Shown: positions 1-7,436 of the stretch, piece by piece
Layout of the letters: the number at the start of each line of letters is the position of its first letter
Position numbering within the stretch: position 1 is the first letter of the stretch
Assembly (NCBI GenBank): GCA_041160955.1
Contig: JBEAVK010000323.1
Coordinates: forward strand, 1 to 35,592
DNA: 35,592 bases
Origin: M3007 sp041160955
Lineage (GTDB): Bacteria; Bacteroidota; Bacteroidia; Chitinophagales; Saprospiraceae
Direction: 5' to 3'
Position numbers and translations under genes: made by a program
Notes under the pieces: model-generated
What the model was told of the DNA's origin: nothing
What the model saw: only the letters and a program-made list of their open reading frames with translations
Databases searched by the model: none

Positions 1-211
1 TTTTTAGGTTCTAGGGTTAAGTAATAGTCCAAAAAGAAGATGCAATGGTAAGCATTGTACCAAAATTTCTTATCAGTGTCCCAAAATGCTGATGGACAAA
101 GCGTAATCGCATTGTTCAACATATCGATACTTGCTCCGAATTGCCGCCAAATGATGGCGTTTAGTGTATTTTCCATATTTATTGTTTGATCCGAAACCGC
201 TGGCTAAGTAT
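1..211. other. Unassigned edge region downstream of the CpeT-like gene
   Basis: No gene is recognised here. A minus-strand frame runs through it but overlaps the end of the lipoprotein gene in another frame and has no recognisable motif. The short palindrome CAATG-N5-CATTG around 41-55 is too weak to call a terminator. The window edge truncates the context. Confidence 0.4.
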
Positions 212-847
212 TTACTGTTTGATAAAAATATAACCACCTTGCGTTGCTCCCCAAACTTGTTTCCCTGCGGCATCAAACCCTTGATCCCATGAAATAAGTG
301 CTCCTTTTTTTAATTCTATTTTTGTCGTTGCGTATTTAGCACCACGTAAATCGGATGGGCATTTATCTGCATCGGTTCCGCCTAGATAGATGTTTTTTTG
401 CTGTTTAAGCGTCACCGTGCAGCCTACTTTTAGATCAATAACGCCAAAATTTAGTTTGTCCATTTTGGTTTTATCCTCTTGCAAACCAGCAAAGGAAAGT
501 GCGTCTTTTAAAGTATAAATATCGCTGGTAAACGTATTTTTTGAAGGATGTTGTAGGTGGTAAACGCGTTGGCGATAAGGTTTATCTAATTTTGTGGACA
601 TTGCTTGTTCCACATACAACCATATTCCATCGGTTCTTTCGCTCCAAATAGGTGTCATTATTAGGCTGATATTGAAATAGTTAGTATCTTTTTTGGATTG
701 TGCTTCGCTCGAAAATTTACCGGTCATTAATTGCGCTAATTGCTCGAGGTCTTTATCTGCTGTTGCACTTGATTTTGTTCCTTTTGAGGTGGAACAGCTG
801 GCTAAAATGAGTATTGGAAAGATGAAAAATAATGTAAATTTTTTCAT
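212..847 (-). CDS. CpeT/CpcT-like (DUF1001) lipoprotein
   Basis: This 211-residue protein resembles the CpeT/CpcT chromophore lyase fold. In cyanobacteria that family attaches bilins to phycobiliproteins, but here it is a lipoprotein. The N-terminus is a lipoprotein signal with lipobox LASC (Cys18), so the mature protein should be anchored on the periplasmic side of a membrane. After a Ser/Thr/Lys-rich linker come family features: the opening 'LAQLMTGKFSSEAQ' (about 37-50), 'YVEQAM' and 'RQRVYHL' in the middle, and a C-terminal beta-rich part with 'DKCPSDLRGA'. It lies 3 bases after the parvulin-type gene, so the two are probably co-transcribed. Phycobilisomes are not expected in this organism, so ligand and role are unknown. 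The family call rests on remembered motif pattern, not a search. Confidence 0.72.
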   Translation of the reverse strand: MKKFTLFFIFPILILASCSTSKGTKSSATADKDLEQLAQLMTGKFSSEAQSKKDTNYFNISLIMTPIWSERTDGIWLYVEQAMSTKLDKPYRQRVYHLQHPSKNTFTSDIYTLKDALSFAGLQEDKTKMDKLNFGVIDLKVGCTVTLKQQKNIYLGGTDADKCPSDLRGAKYATTKIELKKGALISWDQGFDAAGKQVWGATQGGYIFIKQ

Positions 848-850
848 AAA

Positions 851-1447
851 CTAAATTTTAATCAATGTAATTTTTTTAGCAAATTTATCATCAAAGGTTT
901 TTAACACTACATAATACCAATTCTGCTCAGGTATATCAACCGTAAAAATATCATTCTTTTTATGGCTTTTTATGGCATCTTCAAATCCCTTTACTAAGGT
1001 GTTTTCGGCAAACCATCCGGTGTCGCCGGTTTCATTTTTATCCGAAGTATGCTTTTGTACCAATGAAGAAAAACGTGTCCCTTTTTTGTATTGTGAAAGA
1101 ATTCCTTGTCTTTTAATATCTATTTCTTTTTTTGTAAATTCCATTCCAGAAAAGAAAATATATTTGACCCTAAAGGTTAAATTAGAGTCGATTTGTAAAA
1201 TCTTGAAATTACTATTCTCGATATTAAAGGTAAAACCAGTCTTTTTACTGTACAAGGGCAGCATCATTTCTGATGTATCACGAATGGAGGATATCGTAAA
1301 GAGTTTTGCCTTTGCTTTTGGGTTTTTTGCAATAAATTGCTCTGCCTGAGCAATCGTGTTTATTGTGGATAGGTCATTGTTGCTCACTTGCCCGAAGGTG
1401 ACCAGATAAAGAAGTGATGATGCTAATGTTAAGATTAATCGTATCAT
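851..1447 (-). CDS. Exported parvulin-type peptidyl-prolyl isomerase domain protein
   Basis: This 198-residue protein begins with a signal peptide (about residues 1-20, ending TFGQ) and has no lipobox. Residues about 92-185 resemble a parvulin rotamase domain: a first strand 'FRVKYIFF', a helix with 'GTRFSSLVQKHTSD', then 'GDTGWFAENTLVKGFEDAI' and a final strand 'WYYVVLKT'. This matches the usual parvulin order of 'F..la..yS.d', 'GG.lGw' and 'f..a...l..G'. The usual GG is GD here and the first-strand histidine of classic parvulins (SHIL) is replaced, so activity may be weak and the role may be chaperone-like binding. The domain is alone, without the extra helices of SurA. It is the first gene of a pair with the CpeT-like lipoprotein, which suggests a periplasmic folding role or shared regulation. 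Confidence 0.7.
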   Translation of the reverse strand: MIRLILTLASSLLYLVTFGQVSNNDLSTINTIAQAEQFIAKNPKAKAKLFTISSIRDTSEMMLPLYSKKTGFTFNIENSNFKILQIDSNLTFRVKYIFFSGMEFTKKEIDIKRQGILSQYKKGTRFSSLVQKHTSDKNETGDTGWFAENTLVKGFEDAIKSHKKNDIFTVDIPEQNWYYVVLKTFDDKFAKKITLIKI

Positions 1448-1556
1448 TTTTTATGATGAATGAGGGTTAATGGATAAAGAACTTTTATTCTTTTACTACT
1501 GCAAGAAGAACTAATCAATACTGAGTAGATCTTCTCGCAGGAGGTAAAATTTATTC

Positions 1557-4500
1557 CTATTTTTCCCAAATGCCACCAATACCCAATTCCCATAATTTCT
1601 TATTCAACGCCACAATATCCACCTCTAATATTTCCGTTCCACGCGCCTTGAGGCTTGCCCATTGTGTATCTAATATCTTTTTTTGATCCAAAGAAGGTTG
1701 GGTCACTTTTGGGATATCGCTTTCCGTTTGATTGATAAGAAATAGATAATTAGCGGTAAATTTATTCGGGAAATTTTCAACATCATCGTATGCCTTGGAC
1801 TTGCGTTGTACCATATCCTCGTCCCATGTTTTCATTTTTTTAACCAATGCTTCACCTTCGGTACGAATGGCCTTGAATTTGGAATCGGTGGATAAACTGG
1901 CCAATAATTGCTCTAATTGCTGTTTTTTAGCATAATTACTGTTAATCATGCTGTGCATTTCACGCAAATCATTTTCCATGGTCAGCATGATTTGGTGGTA
2001 ATTTTGATAAGTGGCTTTGTCTGTTGGATACAGAGGATTGGCCATTATCTCGGCAGATGTAGTGGCTTGCTGATCGTCTGTTTTTAGGGTGAACGTATAT
2101 TTACCAGGTGCTGCCTTGTGTCCGCCATAACTGCTTTCAAAGTAGGCGTTCTCAATACCTGTCATCGGTGGATAGCGCATGTCCCAAACAAATCGATTTA
2201 ATCCTTTTTTATTAGAAAGGGTAGGTTGTGCAGAAGGGCCACCATCCCACTTTTTGTATAGGCTGTCCTTTTGACTACTTATGGTGCGTACCACATTGCC
2301 TGCTTCATCCTTGATTTCTAAAGAGACCAGGGCATCTTTTTTGGGAGCAGTAAGGTGGTAATACAACACAATGCCGTTGGCAGGATTTACGCCTTCGGTG
2401 GAGGACATACCCGTAAACGAATCATCTGTTTTGTTCAATTCGCTGCGGCCATTGGTGAGGTACGCATTTTCAGGCTGGTAAATGGCTAATGCTGATTTTT
2501 GTTCTTTTTTGTACTGGCGCACAAGTCCTAAATCGTCCAAAATCCAGAATGCACGTCCAGAGGTGGAGGCAATCAGGTCGCCTTGGTGTATTTTTAGATC
2601 CGTAATGGGCGCAATGGGTAAATTGAGTTGGAAGGGTGACCAATCTTTACCGCCGTTCCAAGATACAAATATACCCAGTTCGGTACCTGCAAAAAGTAAA
2701 TCTTTTACAGCGGTATCTTCGCGCACCACGCGTGTAAAGGCATTATTGGGAATACCAGATACGATTTTTGTCCAAGTTTTGCCGTAATCGGTGGTTTTGT
2801 ATAATCCGGGAGTATGGTCGTTAAATTTGTAACGTGTGGTGGCGATATAGGCTGTACCCTTGTCATGTGGCGATACTTCAATGGCATTGATAAGGCATTC
2901 TTGGAGACCAGAGGGTGTCACATTTTTCCAGTTTTTGCCATTATCTTGGGTTAGATAAACAAGGCCATCGTCGCTACCAGTCCAAATTACGCCTTTTTCT
3001 TGCGGTGATTCTAAGATATAGGCCAGTGTTCCGTAATTTTCGGCACCAACGGCTTCGTTGGTATATGGGCCGCCACCTTTGCCCTGTTTTTCTTTTTCAT
3101 TGCGCGTTAGATCGGGAGAGACCTCTGTCCAACTTTGTCCCATATCGGCAGTTCGGAGTACCATTTGTGCGCCGTGGTAAAAAACATTAGGCTCGTGCTT
3201 AGACCATACAATGGGTGCATTCCAGTTGTAACGGTATTTTATATCTTTGGCATCCATACCCAAATATTGGATGGGTGCTGGCATAATATTAGTACCCGCT
3301 TTGGCTTTGTTGTCCAGTACCTCAATAGTGCCTTGGTAACTTCCACCTAGCACATAACGCGGATCATCGGGATTGAAGGCGAGGAAAGCACTTTCGCCAC
3401 CTGCGGAGTATTCCCAACTTCTGTTGGATATGCTACTACTACCTAATTCTCGATTTGCGATAGAAATAGAACCATAATCTTGCTGTCCAGCATAGATGCG
3501 GTACGGAAACTGATTATCTGTGTTGATACGGTAGAACTGTCCAGTGGGTATATTATCCTGTGCAGACCAAGATTTGCCTCCGTTGAAGGTAATAGCAGCA
3601 CCTCCATCGTCGGAGATGACCATATTTTGAGGATTATTTGGGTTGATCCATAGGTCGTGGTAATCGCCATGGGTATTGGATATATCCTCCCAGGATACGC
3701 CGCCATCCAAGGAGCGCAATGCGGGCGCACTGAGCACATACAGGGTGTTTTCGTTGTGTGGATCGATAAATAGTTCGATATAATACCAAGCGCGTTGCAC
3801 CAAACGATGGTCATTATTGACTAAAGACCAGTTTTTACCAGCATCAGTGGACATGAACAAACCACCTGCTTCTTTATCAGAGTCGCTTTCGATGAGTGCA
3901 AATACTTTTTCGGAATTGGATGGACAAACGGCAATCGACATTTTGCCCATTTCTTTGGGTAGTCCTTCTTCCATTTTTTCCCAATGCTCGCCTTCATCGG
4001 TTGATTTATACAAGCCACTACCAGGGCCGCCACTGATGACTTTCCAAGGTAGCCTGCCATGTTCCCACATAGAACAATATAGGATGCGTGGGTTATTCCG
4101 ATCCATCGATAATTCGTTACAACCAGTTTTGTCATCTACATAAAGGACATTTTTCCAGTTTGCGCCGCCATCGGTGGATTTGAATAAGCCACGCTGCGCT
4201 GATTTACTGTACAAAGCGCCTTGTGCTGCTACAAAAACGGTATTCGGATCGGTGGGGTGTATGACAATACGGGCAATGTGTTGAGTGAGATCGAGCCCTA
4301 TTTTTTTCCATGTTTTACCGGCATCGGTGGATTTATAGACACCGTCACCGTGGTGGGTCATTACGCCACGTACCGCGTGTTCGCCCATACCAACGTAAAT
4401 GACATTAGGGTCACTTTCGGATACTGCGATGGCACCCACGGAGCCTGTTTTAAAGAAACCATCTGAAATATTGGCCCAATTGATACCCATATCTTCTGTT

Positions 4501-4724
4501 TTCCACAGTCCGCCGCCTGTGGTACCCATATAATAAGTATGCGGTTGGTTGACTACGCCCGTTGCAGCAACGGATCGTCCACCCCTAAATGGGCCAATAT
4601 TGCGCCATTTTACGGGTTTAAAATAAGTGTTCAGTTCGTTTTCTGCTGTTTCTGTTTTGGATTGCGCTGTTGCGGTTAAAAACGGGAAAAGTAAGGCAAT
4701 GAAAACAAGGGCAAGTTTGCTCAT
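1557..4724 (-). CDS. Exported Asp-box (BNR/sortilin-like) beta-propeller protein
   Basis: This protein is 1055 residues from the chosen start. That start gives a clean signal peptide (MSKLALVF...TATAQ), and a TAGGTTTG promoter element at 4755-4762 lies downstream of the earlier ATG at 4757 in the direction of transcription, so translation from 4757 is unlikely. The body has about eleven Asp boxes of the form S/T-x-D-x-G-x-x-W (for example STDAGKTW, STDGGANW, STDEGEHW, TQDNGKNW, TTDYGKTW). These are the turn motif of sialidase and sortilin/VPS10 propellers, and they point to one or two large propellers over residues 50-730. No sialidase catalytic set was recognised. The last 300 residues are a separate region ending in a charged helical part. 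There is no T9SS tail, so it is probably periplasmic or envelope-associated. Substrate unknown. Confidence 0.82.
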   Translation of the reverse strand: MSKLALVFIALLFPFLTATAQSKTETAENELNTYFKPVKWRNIGPFRGGRSVAATGVVNQPHTYYMGTTGGGLWKTEDMGINWANISDGFFKTGSVGAIAVSESDPNVIYVGMGEHAVRGVMTHHGDGVYKSTDAGKTWKKIGLDLTQHIARIVIHPTDPNTVFVAAQGALYSKSAQRGLFKSTDGGANWKNVLYVDDKTGCNELSMDRNNPRILYCSMWEHGRLPWKVISGGPGSGLYKSTDEGEHWEKMEEGLPKEMGKMSIAVCPSNSEKVFALIESDSDKEAGGLFMSTDAGKNWSLVNNDHRLVQRAWYYIELFIDPHNENTLYVLSAPALRSLDGGVSWEDISNTHGDYHDLWINPNNPQNMVISDDGGAAITFNGGKSWSAQDNIPTGQFYRINTDNQFPYRIYAGQQDYGSISIANRELGSSSISNRSWEYSAGGESAFLAFNPDDPRYVLGGSYQGTIEVLDNKAKAGTNIMPAPIQYLGMDAKDIKYRYNWNAPIVWSKHEPNVFYHGAQMVLRTADMGQSWTEVSPDLTRNEKEKQGKGGGPYTNEAVGAENYGTLAYILESPQEKGVIWTGSDDGLVYLTQDNGKNWKNVTPSGLQECLINAIEVSPHDKGTAYIATTRYKFNDHTPGLYKTTDYGKTWTKIVSGIPNNAFTRVVREDTAVKDLLFAGTELGIFVSWNGGKDWSPFQLNLPIAPITDLKIHQGDLIASTSGRAFWILDDLGLVRQYKKEQKSALAIYQPENAYLTNGRSELNKTDDSFTGMSSTEGVNPANGIVLYYHLTAPKKDALVSLEIKDEAGNVVRTISSQKDSLYKKWDGGPSAQPTLSNKKGLNRFVWDMRYPPMTGIENAYFESSYGGHKAAPGKYTFTLKTDDQQATTSAEIMANPLYPTDKATYQNYHQIMLTMENDLREMHSMINSNYAKKQQLEQLLASLSTDSKFKAIRTEGEALVKKMKTWDEDMVQRKSKAYDDVENFPNKFTANYLFLINQTESDIPKVTQPSLDQKKILDTQWASLKARGTEILEVDIVALNKKLWELGIGGIWEK

Positions 4725-4754
4725 CTTTGTAGTTGTCGAAGTGAAAAAAGGCCA

Positions 4755-4785
4755 CAAACCTACACCCTGTTTTTTGATTATGCAA
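4755..4785 (-). promoter_or_regulatory. Bacteroidota-type promoter for the propeller gene
   Basis: Read on the minus strand, TTG at 4783-4785 is followed after 20 bases by TAGGTTTG at 4755-4762, a full match to the -7 consensus TAnnTTTG. Transcription should start near 4748, giving an untranslated leader of about 24 bases before the ATG at 4724. The -33 element lies just after the DUF692 stop codon, so the propeller gene can be transcribed independently of its upstream neighbour. Confidence 0.62.
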
Positions 4786-4792
4786 GTTGATT

Positions 4793-5908
4793 TTATTTAC
4801 CTTTCCATTTTTGGGCAATATGCATGGCAGTTTCGAGCATAAATGGCGACCAATTTTCTGTATTCCAGGCTGAATTGGCCAAGCGAGAGTTTTGTATTTC
4901 GTGGAATAGGGTAGGAGTATCGGCGGCTGTTTCTAAGATTCGGCTGAGTTCTAGTTGGTCGGCGTGTAAGTCATAATCTTCTATGGGGTTGCCCAATTGG
5001 ATTGGTGCATGGGGTAGGAAATTATTGTTAGCGTTTAGGGTTTGGGATTGAACAATATTACGCATAGTATGGAAGTCTGCTTGGAATTGCGTCTTACTTT
5101 CTGGTGTTTTTAGCCCTGTTCCAATTTGTTCCATGACTACAAATTTGAGGTTAGGACAACGATGGATGGTTTTTTTTAATAGTTCAAATACTTCTTGAGG
5201 AACTTGGTCATCGTGGGTATCTCTTCGCACTTGTTTTTGGGGTAGGGTAGTGGACATTTCCCAACTACCACCGGAGATATGGATTTCGCGTACGCGGTCG
5301 AGCGGGTAAAGTGCAATAATATCTTCGTACTCAATGTCAAAATTATGGATTTGGCAATAGAGGTTGTGCAGGTCTAATATGATAAAGCCATTAACGGGTT
5401 CGATGAGTTGGAGCAAAAAGTCACCGTGTCTTTTTACTTCTTCAAGGGAGTACGAGAACGCTAGGTTTTCGAGTCCTATGGGGCATGCGCAGGCATCGTA
5501 CATACGCAGGAGTCGGTCTTGGCCTAAGGCTAGTGTTGATTTAGTAAATGGGATACTGATGGGTGCTCCGTCGTGGAAGTTTTCGCCTGTCATAAACCCG
5601 AAATGTTCTGTAATATGGTCGAATTGGAAGTTTTTAGTCACTTTTTTAAGGTGTTTGAGCCAGTCTTGGTGTTCCTTGCTCCATTTGCCGGAGAAGAGGG
5701 AGAAGTAGATTCCGTGGCCGATAAGTCGTTTTTCTTGGCTAAATGCTTGCAGTAGTGCTACGAACCATTCGGGTATATGGCGTTCTTTATAGAGTGCGTC
5801 GAAAGACCATTCGATGGCTTCTACTTTTTCATCTACAAATAAAGGAAGAGCGGTTTGTAATATATCGCTGTCTAAATTGCAGGCGATGGATGGGTGTATT
5901 TGTGTCAT
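4793..5908 (-). CDS. DUF692-family (MNIO) multinuclear iron oxidase with C-terminal extension
   Basis: Residues 1-285 of this 371-residue protein match the DUF692/UPF0276 TIM-barrel family, now called multinuclear non-heme iron-dependent oxidases (MbnB, TglH, ChrH). Characterised members modify cysteine or other residues in peptides. Metal-ligand-type residues sit where the family has them: H65 (GHGIYFS), E101/H102 (ITEHFGF), E147/N148 (GLENLAF), D179 with H181/N182 (LDLHNLYCQ), H210 (REIHISGG), D230/H232 (DTHDD) and E260 (VVMEQ). About 85 residues follow the barrel, which is longer than the usual ~280-residue family length. The extension is helical and contains 'DLHADQLELSRIL' and 'NTENWSPFML'. 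No precursor peptide or DUF2063-type partner is adjacent: the largest minus-strand frame noticed upstream is about 10 codons. Substrate unknown. Confidence 0.85.
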   Translation of the reverse strand: MTQIHPSIACNLDSDILQTALPLFVDEKVEAIEWSFDALYKERHIPEWFVALLQAFSQEKRLIGHGIYFSLFSGKWSKEHQDWLKHLKKVTKNFQFDHITEHFGFMTGENFHDGAPISIPFTKSTLALGQDRLLRMYDACACPIGLENLAFSYSLEEVKRHGDFLLQLIEPVNGFIILDLHNLYCQIHNFDIEYEDIIALYPLDRVREIHISGGSWEMSTTLPQKQVRRDTHDDQVPQEVFELLKKTIHRCPNLKFVVMEQIGTGLKTPESKTQFQADFHTMRNIVQSQTLNANNNFLPHAPIQLGNPIEDYDLHADQLELSRILETAADTPTLFHEIQNSRLANSAWNTENWSPFMLETAMHIAQKWKGK

Positions 5909-6001
5909 GCTATTGATTAAATAATGTGTTTTTTACCACAAATGTTTGTAAGTTGATTTCTTCATTAGCGTAGATTTTTTTCTACCAAGAAGTGCACAAA
6001 G

Positions 6002-6068
6002 TACACAAAGCGTAGGGTGGTTGCTTTGCTCTTTTTTGATTACACAAAAGCGTAGAGTGGGTACTTTG
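6002..6068. repeat. Two imperfect direct repeats of about 27 bases
   Basis: Copy A is at 6002-6028 and copy B at 6041-6068. Both read TACACAAA(A)GCGTAG, then an R-GTGG core, ending CTTTG, with roughly four differences. The preceding AAGTGCACAAAG (about 5990-6001) extends the pattern. They lie in the divergent region between the DUF692 gene and the O-antigen ligase gene. Confidence 0.6.
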
Positions 6069-6139
6069 GGATTATATTTATGACGGGTATAACAGTAGAT
6101 GGGTTGGGTGTTCTAATGAAAAGAAATGGTGACAATCGG

Positions 6140-6169
6140 TTGATCTTTGGTACTAATGTGCTACTTTTG
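6140..6169 (+). promoter_or_regulatory. Textbook Bacteroidota promoter just before the O-antigen ligase start
   Basis: TTG at 6140-6142, 19 bases, then TACTTTTG at 6162-6169 match the TTG-N19-TAnnTTTG consensus. The predicted transcription start is near 6174-6176, only about 4 bases before the ATG at 6179. The longer reading frame that begins at 6080 would therefore start upstream of the transcript. Confidence 0.6.
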
Positions 6170-6178
6170 CCGCAGAAT

Positions 6179-7426
6179 ATGTTGCAAAAACTTAAAAATG
6201 TCACGCCCGCCGATCTTACCATCGCTGCTGCAATGCTCTTGTCGGTGAGCATGATTTTTTCGCCATTTTTACTTTCTGTGGGGATGTGGTTGATTGTTGC
6301 GGCTGCGCTTTGGGAAACCAAAAGGATTGGGCTGTCATTTAAAGCATCTATTCAGAAATTGGTAGATCATCGTGCGTTTTTGATGATTACATTGCTCTTT
6401 TGGGTCTTTGCACTGAGTTTTTGGGGCTCGGAGGATAAGGGCTTTTGGTTGGCTCGAACGCGTATTCGTATCCCTTTTTTGGTGCTTCCGTGGGCTTTTG
6501 CTAATTTACCAGTTTTGGGAATCAAGCGATATGCTTCACTTATTTATGTATTCGTATTGGTTTTGTGCATGTTTACTGCCGGGTCACTCCTCAATTTTGC
6601 ATTGGATACAGATACCATTCTTTCGGGCTTGGGTGAAGGGCAACCGGTACCTGTGCCACGCAACCATATCAGGTTTAGTTTAATGATTGTGTTGGCTATC
6701 GTTTCCGGAGGTTGGTTAGTAGGCAAGTCGGATTACTGGAGTAGCAAGATAGATCGGAATTGGTTTGCAGTTGCACTTGTTTTTCTGTTTTTGGGGGTAC
6801 ATATTTTATCGGTTAGGAGTGCTTTGATTGCCTTGTATGCTGCTTTGGGTTTTTCTATTTTTCGGTATTTATATTTGACAAAAAACTGGAAAGTTGGCAT
6901 TTTTGCCTTGGTTTTGCTGGTGTCTGCCCCAATTATCGCGCTGAACACCGTTGGAAGTCTAAAACAAAGAGTGGCATATATGTTGTATGATTGGCAACAC
7001 TTTAGGAGTGCCGAAGGGGGGGAAAGTTATTCTGATTCAGAACGTTTTATTTCTCTTGATATAGGTGTCCGAATTTGGTTGGACAATAAAATTACAGGTG
7101 TTGGAATAGGCGATTTGGTGCAAGAAACCCAACGTTATACTACGATTTTTCATCCTTTTTATGCAGAAACGCCCAAATTGCCGCACAATCAATTTATATA
7201 TATTCTTGCGGCTACGGGTTTGATCGGACTGGTGATAAGCCTATTGGCATTACTTTATCCGCTCACAATTGCGACTTACCGTCGGTTTTACATATTTATT
7301 GTTTTTCAGGTGATTGTATTCGTATCCTTTTTGGTAGAATATACCTTGGAGACATCCATTGGCGCGGCCTTTTATTTATTTTATATGCTTTGGTGGATGC
7401 GTATGGCGGAGGAAAAAGAACAATAA
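6179..7426 (+). CDS. O-antigen ligase / polymerase-like (Wzy_C) membrane protein
   Basis: This hydrophobic protein has 415 residues from the chosen start and roughly ten membrane spans. Features of the WaaL/Wzy family are a central hydrophobic array, a long soluble loop (about residues 255-325, with 'SYSDSERFISLD' and 'GVGIGDLV'), and then 'KLPHNQFIYILAATGLIGL', the typical H-N-x-F/Y-x8-G-x-x-G-L motif of the Wzy_C region. Such proteins join lipid-linked glycan to lipid A core, polymerise O-units, or in some bacteria glycosylate proteins. No other glycan genes are adjacent, so the acceptor cannot be deduced. The frame opens at 6080, but the extra 33 residues are polar and contain a promoter, so 6179 is preferred. 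It converges on the next gene with 10 bases between stops. Confidence 0.8.
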   Translation: MLQKLKNVTPADLTIAAAMLLSVSMIFSPFLLSVGMWLIVAAALWETKRIGLSFKASIQKLVDHRAFLMITLLFWVFALSFWGSEDKGFWLARTRIRIPFLVLPWAFANLPVLGIKRYASLIYVFVLVLCMFTAGSLLNFALDTDTILSGLGEGQPVPVPRNHIRFSLMIVLAIVSGGWLVGKSDYWSSKIDRNWFAVALVFLFLGVHILSVRSALIALYAALGFSIFRYLYLTKNWKVGIFALVLLVSAPIIALNTVGSLKQRVAYMLYDWQHFRSAEGGESYSDSERFISLDIGVRIWLDNKITGVGIGDLVQETQRYTTIFHPFYAETPKLPHNQFIYILAATGLIGLVISLLALLYPLTIATYRRFYIFIVFQVIVFVSFLVEYTLETSIGAAFYLFYMLWWMRMAEEKEQ

Positions 7427-7436
7427 TATTCGTCAA

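Noticed and set aside
73..276. 67-residue minus-strand frame at the left edge
   Set aside because: It overlaps the end of the CpeT-like gene in another frame, with no recognisable domain and a composition typical of a shadow frame.
972..1349. 125-residue plus-strand frame
   Set aside because: It is antisense to the parvulin-type gene, and the hydrophobic look comes from reverse-reading Lys/Asn-rich codons.
4725..4757. Earlier start of the propeller protein
   Set aside because: The ATG at 4757 overlaps the -7 promoter element and would place 11 extra residues before the signal peptide.
6080..6178. N-terminal extension of the O-antigen ligase frame
   Set aside because: It is polar, has no signal-like feature, and contains the consensus promoter just ahead of the ATG at 6179.
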